A stretch of 64,000 nt of DNA, taken from contig JACCET010000008.1 in the NCBI GenBank assembly GCA_013416405.1, forward strand, positions 1 to 64,000. The letters run 5' to 3'. The position numbers were made by a program, and so were the translations under genes. Source of the stretch: Alcaligenaceae bacterium. Its GTDB lineage: Bacteria > Pseudomonadota > Gammaproteobacteria > Burkholderiales > Burkholderiaceae_B. The notes below the pieces were generated by a model, which saw only the letters and a list, made by a program, of their open reading frames with translations, was not told the DNA's origin and searched no databases. Numbering within the stretch: the stretch's first letter is position 1; every line of letters begins with the position of its first letter. This document shows positions 8,071 to 15,972 of the stretch, in pieces.

Positions 8071-8615
8071 AGATCTGGACCTTCCTGCTCATGCTCCTGT
8101 TCATGCCGTTCCGGGCGGTGATCGAAACGTACGCAGATCAGGTCAGCTACCTGTTGATAATTGGCGGAAGTAGGCGGGCGACCGTTCATTTCGTGAATAA
8201 GCAGGCTGTAATATTTGTGTACCCCTTGTTCAAAATAGGCACGATCTTCGGGTGGAAAAGTGGAGCGAAAGCAAGCTTCTGGTGACATGTCGGGATGGCT
8301 GCAGGGTGTCTCGGTGATTCCGTATTGCTCAACATGCTGCGCCAGGGCGTCGGCATCGACAGTGACATGGTCCAGCTCGGTTTCGTACGTACTGGCTTGG
8401 CCAGCTTCTCGGTCTTGATGCGTCCAATGGTCGCAGTAGACGGAAATGACAAAAGCATCACCTGGGGCCTCTTCGGCTTCCGGGCCGGAAAGTCCCAGAC
8501 GGGTATAGAAATCCTGATCTTTCGTTGCCTGTAGGTAGTCGCGGGCCTGTGCTTGGCGCTGGTTGTGTTCAAGCGCTGCTAGCTGCTTTTCCCGATCATG
8601 AGTGTCTGGTTTCAT
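8061..8615 (-). CDS. Unknown soluble protein in the virB operon
   Basis: 184 aa, acidic, with no signal peptide or membrane segment. The N-terminus is charged and helical (DREKQLAALEHNQRQAQARDYLQ), the middle is mixed, and the tail is His/Glu-rich (RPERHEQEHEQEGPDLCL). It starts 11 bp after virB4 with AAGG upstream of ATG 8613-8615. Its position between virB4 and virB5 ties it to the transfer system, but I do not recognise a family. Confidence 0.7.
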   Translation of the reverse strand: MKPDTHDREKQLAALEHNQRQAQARDYLQATKDQDFYTRLGLSGPEAEEAPGDAFVISVYCDHWTHQDREAGQASTYETELDHVTVDADALAQHVEQYGITETPCSHPDMSPEACFRSTFPPEDRAYFEQGVHKYYSLLIHEMNGRPPTSANYQQVADLICVRFDHRPERHEQEHEQEGPDLCL

Positions 8616-8626
8616 AGGCTACCTTC

Positions 8627-11071
8627 TTATGAAATGGCGGTTATCTGGCGGCTTTGTTTGACGGTGTCCAGGTACACAGGTAGCCAGGCGGCCGGATCAT
8701 GCCCGGCCTGGGCCACAGCCTGTTCGGCTATCTCAGCCATGTCGGGGCTGCCAGAGAACACCAGCAATTCGTCTTCGCAGCCGGACAAGTCCAGTTGCGC
8801 GACCGTGACGCTTGAGCCTTGCTTGACGAGGAATTTACGGCTGGCCTCGCCCAAGGACTTCAACAGCTCGAACTCAGTGGGTGACAGGCCAAAGCCCTCG
8901 ATGTAGTCGCGGGCCTTGGCTCTGGGGTTGGGCAGCAGAATCAAGGTGGCTGTCTGCTGAACCAGGGAGGGGCCGACCGGGTTTTCCGTGATGGCCCCCG
9001 GCTCCTGGGTAGCGAAGGCCAACACGCCGTTTTTCTTGCGGATGGTGCGGCTGGCATCTTGCATGTCTTCCTGAAAATGCCTGTCCTTTAACGGGTGCTG
9101 GCACTCGTCGTACAGATTGATGATGCGCCGGCCATCGTGCAGGGCATCAACGCGATGCTTCAGATACATCGTGGCTGCGCCTCGTACCGCGTCATCATCG
9201 AGCAGTTCGGTCAGATCAAATCCGAAGATGGCGGGTTGGCCTGTGTCGGCGGCTAGACTCAGTTCATCGGCAGGGTTATCGAACAGCCAGCCGTATTCAC
9301 CGCCCTGGCACCACGGGGCCAAGCGAGCATGGATGGTGCTCGTGGTGTCATCCTCACTGTAGGGGTTGGGTAGCAAGGTATTTAAGGTCGATAGCGTGCG
9401 GGCCTCCCGGTCGATCAGCGTGGTTAGCTGCTGCACGGCCTGGGTAATATCTGCCTGCTGCCGTGTGGTGACTGCTTCGCCCCGGCGCTCGGCCAGAAAT
9501 ACGACCAGGCGCACCATAAAGGCCACGTTGCCTTTGGTGGGTTCCATCTGAAACGGATTCCAGCCTGTTGCTTCACCCAGGCGGATGTTGAAGTAGCGGC
9601 CCCCCAGCGCCATGATGAGCACCTGCATGCCCTGATCCTTGTCCCAGACAACACACGTTGCGCCAAATTTCTGCGCCTGGGTAAGTAGCATTCCCTGCAA
9701 TACGGTCTTACCCGTGCCGGTCATCCCAATGATCATGGTGTTGCCCGGACGACGCTTTCCGGTTTCGTCCAAGTCCTCAGTAGAGGCATGGAAGTTGAAG
9801 AAGAACGGGCTACCTGTCTGGGTTTTGAGCAGCGTGACGGCTGGCCCCCAGGGGTTGCCGACCGGTTTGCCAGTCAGCTGGTTATGCAGGCTGGAAAAGC
9901 ACAGGAAGTTGAGCGATGTGATGGGTACCGGACGTGGTCGCCAGTGCCAGTTACCGGGCAGTTGTGCCCAGAACCCGGCTTCCAGCGCTCGATCCAGTGG
10001 CCGGAAGCCGACTGCCTCTTCGGCCAGCGCCGTGGCGGTCTGGGCCAAGGCCTGGCGCACCCCTTCAGCCGTGTCGCCATAAATCAGCATCGTGGCGTGA
10101 TGGTCACCCAGACCCAGGCGCGCTGACGTCAGGTCGTCCATGGCCTCAGTCAGTTGGGTGACCTGGCTGATCGAATCGTCGCCGGAATCGACCAGCAACT
10201 TGTGATGTTTCTTGACCAGCTTCTTGGCTGCGGCCCCAGTATGGCTGCCCCAGGATTGGGTGAGCACGAATTCGTGCGGCAGGCCCAGCAGCCGATCCAG
10301 GTGTCCCGGTTTTGTCGCTTCCGGGTAGTCGCGCAGCTCCATCATGCCAAAGATGCGGGAGCTGGCGACTGTACGCAGTTCGCCCAATTCTCCATGGCGG
10401 CCAAAGATCGGTCTGGCGTAGGGCAGGGTGTCACGCAAGCGTTCCCGGCTGATCGGTACGGGCCGGTGTGTACCGGAGAGCAGAAATCCCAGGAACTCGG
10501 CGACTTCGCTGAAGGCAAAGCCCTTGCGATCTACGATGCCCAGGGTTTGTGGATCGTAGCGGTAAAGGCCCGCGCTCAAGGCACGTATGATGCCGTTCAG
10601 GCGTTCGATGGATTCGGCCTGCCAGTGCGCAATGCGTGGCGCGTCGGCTTTTTCCAGGCTGGCGAACGTGCCCAGTATCGGATCCTGTACTGGGTGAATA
10701 AGCACTGTCAGGTATAGATCGTTGATCATCAGGCCCGAGGCGTCGAACGTGGCACGGTAGGCGGCATCGAAACGGGAAGCAAAGGGCTGGTTGAAAGCGC
10801 TGTCGGGATATTCCGTGACGCGGCGGCGCACGATGTGGGAGTACAGGCCAAGCGATCCCATGGGTAGGCCGCGTAGTACGTTATGCAGCGCTTCGATCCA
10901 ATCTTTCAGCTCATCTTGTGCATAGGCATCCGGCGCGCGGCCTGTTACTTTGATGACCGCCAGGTATTCATGGTTGTCGCAGGCAATGATCTGGTCGGTG
11001 ACATGGTGGGAGTAGGGCAGATAGCGCGAGACGCGCCGTTCGTCCACGGCCAGGGTGGTAGCAGTAGTCAT
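8627..11071 (-). CDS. virB4: VirB4 type IV secretion ATPase
   Basis: 814 aa, the usual VirB4/TrbE size. The N-terminal CagE/TrbE/VirB4 domain is followed by the ATPase domain with Walker A GMTGTGKT at residues 449-456 and a Walker B-type segment (RRIINLYDECQHPL, about 655-668). FATQEPGAITENP downstream is typical of the family. VirB4 drives pilin handling at the inner membrane. AAAGGA precedes the ATG. Confidence 0.96.
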   Translation of the reverse strand: MTTATTLAVDERRVSRYLPYSHHVTDQIIACDNHEYLAVIKVTGRAPDAYAQDELKDWIEALHNVLRGLPMGSLGLYSHIVRRRVTEYPDSAFNQPFASRFDAAYRATFDASGLMINDLYLTVLIHPVQDPILGTFASLEKADAPRIAHWQAESIERLNGIIRALSAGLYRYDPQTLGIVDRKGFAFSEVAEFLGFLLSGTHRPVPISRERLRDTLPYARPIFGRHGELGELRTVASSRIFGMMELRDYPEATKPGHLDRLLGLPHEFVLTQSWGSHTGAAAKKLVKKHHKLLVDSGDDSISQVTQLTEAMDDLTSARLGLGDHHATMLIYGDTAEGVRQALAQTATALAEEAVGFRPLDRALEAGFWAQLPGNWHWRPRPVPITSLNFLCFSSLHNQLTGKPVGNPWGPAVTLLKTQTGSPFFFNFHASTEDLDETGKRRPGNTMIIGMTGTGKTVLQGMLLTQAQKFGATCVVWDKDQGMQVLIMALGGRYFNIRLGEATGWNPFQMEPTKGNVAFMVRLVVFLAERRGEAVTTRQQADITQAVQQLTTLIDREARTLSTLNTLLPNPYSEDDTTSTIHARLAPWCQGGEYGWLFDNPADELSLAADTGQPAIFGFDLTELLDDDAVRGAATMYLKHRVDALHDGRRIINLYDECQHPLKDRHFQEDMQDASRTIRKKNGVLAFATQEPGAITENPVGPSLVQQTATLILLPNPRAKARDYIEGFGLSPTEFELLKSLGEASRKFLVKQGSSVTVAQLDLSGCEDELLVFSGSPDMAEIAEQAVAQAGHDPAAWLPVYLDTVKQSRQITAIS

Positions 11072-11082
11072 GGAAACGTCCT

Positions 11083-11403
11083 TTACTTGATGAGCGCGCG
11101 CCAGGGCCGACGCCGGTGGTAGCCTTGCAGGGCGTAACTGGAGCCCTGCCAGAAGCGTTTATTGCGATTGCGACGTCGCGTTTTCAGTTCGAGCCACAGC
11201 ACATCCAGCGCTTTATCGTCATCGCGGGTGAGAATGGCAAGCGTGGGTATGACAATGAACAGCAAGCCCCACCAGGCCAGGCCTGCCGTCATGGCGACTA
11301 TGGCTACGCAGGTAAAGGCGCCCAGTAATAGCTTGGTGGGAACGCCCATGAAGGTGGCCTTGCGGCCCAGTCCTCTGAAGACCGGATAGGTGTTGGTTGC
11401 CAT
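11083..11403 (-). CDS. virB3: VirB3 inner-membrane protein
   Basis: 106 aa. The start PVFRGLGRKATFMGVP is characteristic of VirB3/TrbD. It is followed by hydrophobic segments (about residues 23-58) and a basic C-terminus. VirB3 works with VirB4 in pilus assembly. A very strong ribosome site (GGAGGT) lies right before the ATG at 11401-11403. It is separate from virB4 here; some systems fuse the two. Confidence 0.92.
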   Translation of the reverse strand: MATNTYPVFRGLGRKATFMGVPTKLLLGAFTCVAIVAMTAGLAWWGLLFIVIPTLAILTRDDDKALDVLWLELKTRRRNRNKRFWQGSSYALQGYHRRRPWRALIK

Positions 11404-11406
11404 GGC

Positions 11407-11727
11407 TTACCTCCAAAGCAACACAACCAGTTCGGCAACGGATCCGGCCAGCAGCACGCCAATGCCCCAGCGGATGGCATCGTCTTTGCGCATGACCTCT
11501 GCCGAATACAGTACAAAAATGATGACGCCGATGATGATGGCCGCAATGGGCAGGATGACATCCAGATTGTCTCGGAGTGTTTGCAATGTCGTTTGCGCTC
11601 GGGAAAGTCCGCCGATGGATTGGGCAAATGCAGCCTGATGGCTGCCAAGCAGCAGTGCGGCTGTAGTCGGTTTACTGATGATCCGTAGGAAGGACATAGC
11701 GTTCTTGAAGTGTTTCAGTAGAGACAT
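11407..11727 (-). CDS. virB2: VirB2 major pilin precursor
   Basis: 106 aa. A long signal region ends at AFA (residues 33-35), leaving a mature pilin of about 71 aa with two membrane helices (about 57-76 and 87-105) joined by a short basic loop (MRKDDAIR). This is the standard VirB2/TrbC design. ATG 11725-11727 is chosen because AGGAGT lies 5-11 bases upstream; the longer frame adds residues with no ribosome site. Confidence 0.92.
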   Translation of the reverse strand: MSLLKHFKNAMSFLRIISKPTTAALLLGSHQAAFAQSIGGLSRAQTTLQTLRDNLDVILPIAAIIIGVIIFVLYSAEVMRKDDAIRWGIGVLLAGSVAELVVLLWR

Positions 11728-11817
11728 GTAAAGACTCCTGCCCCTTGGCGCCAAGCGGCGCAGGGGTGGTGGTTGGTAAGAAAAGGGATGGACGCGGCCA
11801 GGCCGGCCAAGGGTGCG

Positions 11818-12483
11818 TCAGGCGTCGGAATTAGGGCTGCTTTCTGGTTCGCCGTCACGCGTTTGTGAAAAGCCGTCGGTTGCCGGGTTGGCACTGAAGC
11901 CGTCCGGTGCACCTTCAGGTTGAGCCGGTGGTTCTTGATCGGGTTTTTGCGCCGATTCTGCCGGCGTGGCCTTTTTCGCAGACCCGGTTGTTTCGTTTTT
12001 CAGAGGCGCCAGGGCCGGAACCTTGATCTTGGCTTGGGCCAGCACTTTGCCGACATAGCCATTGGTGAAACCACGCTTGAAATTGCCAGTGTTGTAGCAG
12101 GACAGTGCGGCGCGTAAGGCATGCTGCGGATCCGTCTGTTGGGGTAACGCTCTGGCATAGCACTCTGCCAGTACCGTTTGGGCAGCCGCCAGATTTTGGC
12201 AGGGATCAAAGACGGTCTTGCTATCGAGGTTCAACCATGCCCAGTTGCGAACATTGATCTGTCCCAGCCCGGCATCGAAGTCGATGCCTTGGTCAATGAG
12301 GTGATCAGCGGCTGCGGTCGCTTCGGCTAATGTTTTGGGTTGCTGCTTTAGATGCTGGCCCTTGCGGTTGACGCCGATGGCGTACTGCCGGACTCGGGAT
12401 TCGTGACGAATCAGAGCATGCAGGGTGACTGGGTGGATGTTGGGTGCGCAGGTGAGGACCAAGGCTGCAAGTTCTGCGATCAT
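11818..12483 (-). CDS. virB1: VirB1 lytic transglycosylase
   Basis: 221 aa. The SLT fold is marked by LHALIRHESR (catalytic Glu28), GLGQINVRNW and ALSCYNTGNF. It opens the peptidoglycan for the secretion channel. No clear signal peptide is seen beyond a short hydrophobic start (MIAELAALVLTCAP). Residues about 170-221 form a low-complexity Pro/Glu/Ser tail. AAGGAG before ATG 12481-12483 supports this start over the longer frame, which overlaps trbM. Confidence 0.92.
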   Translation of the reverse strand: MIAELAALVLTCAPNIHPVTLHALIRHESRVRQYAIGVNRKGQHLKQQPKTLAEATAAADHLIDQGIDFDAGLGQINVRNWAWLNLDSKTVFDPCQNLAAAQTVLAECYARALPQQTDPQHALRAALSCYNTGNFKRGFTNGYVGKVLAQAKIKVPALAPLKNETTGSAKKATPAESAQKPDQEPPAQPEGAPDGFSANPATDGFSQTRDGEPESSPNSDA

Positions 12484-12494
12484 GGCTGGCTCCT

Positions 12495-13160
12495 TCAGTG
12501 TCCGCGCCGGTGCCTGGGATCCGTTAGGGAAAAATTCCAGCCTTTCGCCCATAACCCGCTATGGTCAGCATCCCATTTGGCTTGCGCGGCCTCGTACTTT
12601 TCGGCTTTGACCCAGTGCCCGCCCATGGTTGGCCTGCCGACGTAGCGTACAGACAGCTCATACGTCCAGGCGTGATCGTTGTAAACGACACAATAGGTGG
12701 GTAGCTGGTCGAGTGTGACTGTAGGTAGCGGATGGACTTCGTAGACGGTTTGCCCGCTGTCACCGCCGTATTCACGCTTGCGCCATTTGTACGCCGTATC
12801 GGCATAGGTTTGGTTCAAGAATTCCGCGTCGCATTTGCCAGCGCCGCGTGAAATGGCGTCAATACGCTCTGACATGCCTGTGCCGCCGGACGCGGGACAC
12901 TGGGATAGAAAGGAACGTCTGGCTGAGACGGTTGCTGACCAGTCCAGGCCGTGTTTGTTGTACTTCTTGATGTCGAAGTAGTGGTCCAGGGATGGACTGC
13001 ACTGGCCCGGTCGCAAGCTGGAAGACAGGCAGAGCGTTGCTTCGCAGGCCAGGCGTGGGATGCCCGTGAGCAGGTCAGCAGTGCTGGCAGCATGAGTGAC
13101 AGGAGCCAGGACGCAGGCGAGCGCCAGCGCCCCAGCCCGCAGGGCGGGAAGGGTTTGCAT
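12495..13160 (-). CDS. trbM: TrbM-like conjugal transfer protein
   Basis: 221 aa with a signal peptide (cleavage after THA, about residue 24). The mature start, with TGIPRLACEATLCLSS, then RPGQCSPSLDHYF, matches the TrbM family known from IncP plasmids, with conserved cysteines. Its exact biochemical role is not known. It is the first gene of the virB block, 11 bp before virB1, with GGAG upstream of its ATG. A basic RHRRGH ending is notable. Confidence 0.85.
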   Translation of the reverse strand: MQTLPALRAGALALACVLAPVTHAASTADLLTGIPRLACEATLCLSSSLRPGQCSPSLDHYFDIKKYNKHGLDWSATVSARRSFLSQCPASGGTGMSERIDAISRGAGKCDAEFLNQTYADTAYKWRKREYGGDSGQTVYEVHPLPTVTLDQLPTYCVVYNDHAWTYELSVRYVGRPTMGGHWVKAEKYEAAQAKWDADHSGLWAKGWNFSLTDPRHRRGH

Positions 13161-13214
13161 GAAGATGTCTCCGGGAATGGGTACGGCAGATGGCCTTGGA
13201 ACAGGCCGAGGACG

Positions 13215-13282
13215 AATCAGCGTTGACGCTGGAGATTCTGTTAAGCGAGGCCGATCTGTTCAGGCTTGGCCATGGCCCGCAG
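13215..13282 (-). pseudogene. Decayed copy of the 3' end of the mobC-like gene
   Basis: These 68 bp align without gaps to 14041-14108 (by hand about 56 of 68 identical), the end of the MobC-like gene. Read on the minus strand it gives LRAMAKPEQIGLA-stop-QNLQRQR-stop, against LRAMAKPEHIAIAQQTLQHQR-stop in the intact gene. The frame and final stop are kept, but one CAA has become TAA. The toxin-antitoxin pair lies exactly between the two copies. The rest of the 13161-13299 gap shows no gene. Confidence 0.8.
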
Positions 13283-13299
13283 CCTGTACGGCTATAGTC

Positions 13300-13635
13300 T
13301 TAGGCATGGGTCAGCATCAGATGGCCGACTGTCTCCGGTGTTTTACGCAGGCGAATTTCTATGTCATAGCCCAGGCGGTTCAGGCAGTCCATCAGCTTGC
13401 GCTCGGAGAGGTTTGAGAACTCACCGCGCAGCAGACTTGATACTTTGGGTTGTGTCAGACCCATGCGCTGTGCCGCTTCGACTTGGGTAAGTCCACGCTC
13501 CCGAATGGCTTTGGCGATTTCGGTAGTCAGCCCCGATTTGATCTGTAGCTTCTCGGCATCGGGTAGGCCGAGGTCTGCGAATACATTGCCCGAGCTGGCC
13601 TCGATTTCAACTCCTGCAACAATGCGTTTAGTCAT
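13300..13635 (-). CDS. HigA-type antitoxin, helix-turn-helix
   Basis: 111 aa. A helix-turn-helix of the XRE/HTH_37 type spans about residues 42-75 (AIRERGLTQVEAAQRMGLTQPKVSSLLRG). A short N-terminal tail (MTKRIVAGVEIEAS) would contact the toxin. Its ATG overlaps the toxin stop by 4 bp, and the toxin-first order is the HigBA pattern. The antitoxin should bind the toxin and repress the operon. Confidence 0.88.
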   Translation of the reverse strand: MTKRIVAGVEIEASSGNVFADLGLPDAEKLQIKSGLTTEIAKAIRERGLTQVEAAQRMGLTQPKVSSLLRGEFSNLSERKLMDCLNRLGYDIEIRLRKTPETVGHLMLTHA

Positions 13636-13997
13636 TTTTTCAACTCCTGAGCAACGATGGCGGCGGCTTTGAGGCGCTGGCGAATGATGTCCATATCTGG
13701 CTTGGGCGTTTCAATACCGCGCTTGCTCTTCTTTTGAAAGACATGCAGCACAAAGACGGCCTCAGAGAACCGCACGGTGTAGACGGTTCGGTATGTGCTG
13801 CCGGAGTCGTCTTCGATGATCTCCAGTACACCTGCGCTGCCGAAGCCACTCAGCACCTTTACTGCTTCGTGCTGTTCACCTCGTTGGGCGGTATCAAGAA
13901 CATGGCCAAAGAATTTCCGTACTGGCACAGGTAACGCCAGCAGATCTTTCTTGCTGCTACCAAGCCAAAAAAGCGGTTTTATAGGGACAGGCTTCAC
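13632..13997 (-). CDS. HigB/Gp49-type toxin (RelE superfamily)
   Basis: 121 aa. KPLFWLGSSKKDLLALP, then GVLEIIEDDSGSTYRTVYTVRF and VFVLHVFQKKSKRGIETP are typical of phage Gp49-like HigB toxins, which inhibit translation by cleaving mRNA. The best start is GTG at 13995-13997; no ATG fits before the conserved N-terminus. The pair probably stabilises the element after integration or during plasmid replication. Confidence 0.88.
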   Translation of the reverse strand: MKPVPIKPLFWLGSSKKDLLALPVPVRKFFGHVLDTAQRGEQHEAVKVLSGFGSAGVLEIIEDDSGSTYRTVYTVRFSEAVFVLHVFQKKSKRGIETPKPDMDIIRQRLKAAAIVAQELKK

Positions 13998-14042
13998 GTT
14001 AATATACCATTTCAGGGATAGTTTGACTACGTCCAGTAAGAA

Positions 14043-14336
14043 TCAGCGTTGATGCTGCAGTGTTTGTTGCGCGATGGCAATGTGTTCAGGCTTGGCCATG
14101 GCGCGCAGCAGATGGGCGGTTTCGATGGCGGCCAGACGGGTATCGCGCAGATGACCCAGGTCTGCCACGATCTGACGCAACAGCGTCAATTCTTCCTGCA
14201 GCATGTCATCGGCGGACAGTCGCCGCCTCATGTAATCCGAGAGGGACAGCCCTGAGAGAGCTGCCGCCTCGCCCAGACGAGCGGCATGGGAGGGAGTCAC
14301 TCGGATGCGGATGACTTCAGAAAGGGACTCATTCAT
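14043..14336 (-). CDS. MobC-like ribbon-helix-helix mobilisation protein
   Basis: 97 aa. The N-terminus SEVIRIRVTPSHAARLGEAA, followed by SGLSLSDYMRRRL, fits a ribbon-helix-helix DNA-binding fold as in MobC/TraJ-type relaxosome accessory proteins. The second half is helical (LQEELTLLRQIVADLGHLRDTRLAAIETAHLLRAM). AAGGAA lies upstream of ATG 14334-14336. Such proteins usually bind near oriT and help a relaxase, which is not present here. The exact role is inferred. Confidence 0.7.
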   Translation of the reverse strand: MNESLSEVIRIRVTPSHAARLGEAAALSGLSLSDYMRRRLSADDMLQEELTLLRQIVADLGHLRDTRLAAIETAHLLRAMAKPEHIAIAQQTLQHQR

Positions 14337-14375
14337 GGGTAGGTTCCTTGGGAGATACAGTCAGTCGTCACTTGA

Positions 14376-14398
14376 GCATTGCCACCAGATAGCAATGC
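14376..14398. repeat. 7-bp inverted repeat between integrase and mobC-like gene
   Basis: GCATTGC (14376-14382) and GCAATGC (14392-14398) enclose a 9-base loop, 12 bp past the integrase stop. It could end the integrase transcript, or mark DNA bound by the MobC-like protein (part of an oriT). Neither a T tract nor a recognised nick site is evident. Confidence 0.4.
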
Positions 14399-14409
14399 CC
14401 TAAGTTTCG

Positions 14410-15723
14410 TCATGTCCCGACCCGTAGCGCAGGCCGTGGCCGATGACGGATGAATTGCAGTATGTTGTCCTCGGGCATAGGCATCTGCCCAACTTCCAGC
14501 TCATCCAGAAAGTCGGCCCATTGCTGCACCATCGTTTTGCGCTGGGCAATGAAGGCTGCGCGGTCATAACTGCTGCCGAGCTCTTCGTCTGAAGTGTGGG
14601 CCAGATGGCGTTCGATGACGTCGGGCTCCCAGCCCAGATGTTCGCGGATCATCGTGCGTGCTGTGGCGCGAAAGCCGTGACCGGTGATTTCTTCCTTCGT
14701 GTCATAGCCCATGGTGCGCAGCGCCGCGTTAATTGTGTTGTCGCTGATGTAGCGGCTTTTCTCCGAGCGTCGTGACATGCTGCGGAACACGGGGCCGGTG
14801 GGGCCAGTCAATGGATATAGCTCCCGCAGAACTTCCAAGGCCTGGCGAGGTAGCGGTACGATGTGTGCCGGCGTGCGGCTATCCCGTTTTTGCCACTCAC
14901 GCATCTTCATTTTCTCGGGCGGGCAGCGCCATAGTTCAACTTCAAAGTTGATGTCCTCCCAGTCAGCGAGCCGGATCTGGCCTGGCCGCTGAAACATCAT
15001 GGGCGCAAGCCTCAATGCACATCGCGTGATGAAATGGCCGTGGTAGCTGCGAATATCGCGGAGCAGTTGCCCAAGTTGGGCAGGTTCGGTAATCGCTGCG
15101 AAATGCCGACTGCGTGGCGGTGGCAGGCCGCCGGTATTCTTGTTGACGAAATTCTTGCTCGGCTCCAGCGCTCCCACGTCTACAGCGTATTGGTAGACGT
15201 GCTGAACGGCCTCGCGCACACGCTGGGCAGTTTCCAGATTGCCGCGATCCTTCGGACGATGCAGGCACCGGACAATTTCTGTGGGCAGAATCACCTCAAT
15301 TGGTTTGTGTCCTACCCATGGGAAGATGTGGATTTCCAAATGTCGGATGACTTTCTGGGCGTAGTCCTCCGACCATTCCCGGTCTTTCTTGGCACTGGTG
15401 TGCCAGGCGCGGGCTAGTAACTCGAAGGTATGCAGACGAGCGATTCGCGCCAGCTCTTCCTGGTGCTCACGGACTTCTTTCGGGTCCAGGCCATTGGCTC
15501 GTTGACTGTTGGCTTCGTATGCCTTGGCTCGTGCCTGCGCGAGGGAAACTTCCGGGTATGGCCCCATCCCAAGTTTGATGGGCTTGCTATCCTTCATGTA
15601 ACGGTAAATCCAGGCCTTACCCGTGGTTCGCACACGCAGGTACAGATTGTCCCCGTCATTCAGTAGGTATTCCTTCTGGCCAGGCTTGGCCGCTTTGATC
15701 TGTGTTTCGCTTAGTAAGCCCAA
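14410..15723 (-). CDS. int: P4-type tyrosine integrase
   Basis: 437 aa. The N-terminal DUF4102-like domain (LSETQIKAAKPGQKEYLLNDGDNLYLRV), a SAM-like core-binding domain and a catalytic domain are present. Catalytic residues visible are Arg in APMMFQRPGQIR, His/Arg in HGFRATA, His in LAHTSD and Tyr in SSYDRA. No ATG fits: the family N-terminus (GLLSETQIKAAKP) is preceded by TTG at 15721-15723 with GGGGG about 8 bases upstream, so a TTG start is proposed. The frame is open upstream through the tRNA, but that part is not protein. The enzyme would insert the element at tRNA-Phe. Confidence 0.93.
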   Translation of the reverse strand: MGLLSETQIKAAKPGQKEYLLNDGDNLYLRVRTTGKAWIYRYMKDSKPIKLGMGPYPEVSLAQARAKAYEANSQRANGLDPKEVREHQEELARIARLHTFELLARAWHTSAKKDREWSEDYAQKVIRHLEIHIFPWVGHKPIEVILPTEIVRCLHRPKDRGNLETAQRVREAVQHVYQYAVDVGALEPSKNFVNKNTGGLPPPRSRHFAAITEPAQLGQLLRDIRSYHGHFITRCALRLAPMMFQRPGQIRLADWEDINFEVELWRCPPEKMKMREWQKRDSRTPAHIVPLPRQALEVLRELYPLTGPTGPVFRSMSRRSEKSRYISDNTINAALRTMGYDTKEEITGHGFRATARTMIREHLGWEPDVIERHLAHTSDEELGSSYDRAAFIAQRKTMVQQWADFLDELEVGQMPMPEDNILQFIRHRPRPALRVGT

Positions 15724-15727
15724 GACT

Positions 15728-15786
15728 TGTACCCCCAAAGGCTGTTTTTCACGAAACCATTGTGGGGTACAAACTGGGGTACAGAC
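15728..15786. promoter_or_regulatory. GGGGTACA repeats upstream of the integrase
   Basis: TGGGGTACAAAC and TGGGGTACAGAC stand in tandem (15763-15774, 15775-15786). An inverted copy of the core, TGTACCCC, lies at 15728-15735, right before the proposed integrase start. Similar GGGGTACA repeats are, to my knowledge, common ahead of P4-type integrase genes. They may be arm-type sites or operators for integrase or excisionase. Confidence 0.55.
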
Positions 15787-15896
15787 AAATGCGGGATATA
15801 GCGACGCGCAGTGAGACGTCCTGGGCGATGACTGTCGCCTAAGATATTGATATTTCTGCGTTTTGGGATGTTTTGAAGCGTGCTGGAACAGCAAGA

Positions 15897-15915
15897 TGGT
15901 GGCCTGGGGCGGAAT
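15897..15915 (-). other. Probable attachment site (element end at tRNA-Phe 3' end)
   Basis: The integrase gene starts 174 bp from the 3' end of tRNA-Phe, and element genes lie only on that side. This is the usual arrangement for insertion into the last bases of a tRNA gene, which leaves the tRNA intact. The exact core cannot be set because the other end of the element lies beyond the left edge. Confidence 0.6.
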
Positions 15916-15972
15916 CGAACCACCGACACAAGGATTTTCAATCCTCTGCTCTACCGACTGAGCTACCAGGCC
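15897..15972 (-). tRNA. tRNA-Phe (GAA)
   Basis: 76 nt including an encoded CCA. Acceptor arms GGCCTGG and CCAGGCC pair fully. The anticodon loop TTGAAAA gives GAA, and the T loop GGTTCGATTCC is standard. It serves as the integration site of the element to its left. Confidence 0.97.

Noticed and set aside
13161-13214. Extra gene between trbM and the toxin-antitoxin pair
   Set aside because: No frame with a start and ribosome site; only the decayed mobC-like tail is recognisable in this gap.
14001-14029. Promoter (TAGTCA, 17 bp, TATATT) for the toxin gene
   Set aside because: The -10 box lies only 3 bp before the toxin start codon, so its transcript would begin inside the gene; the -35 match is poor.
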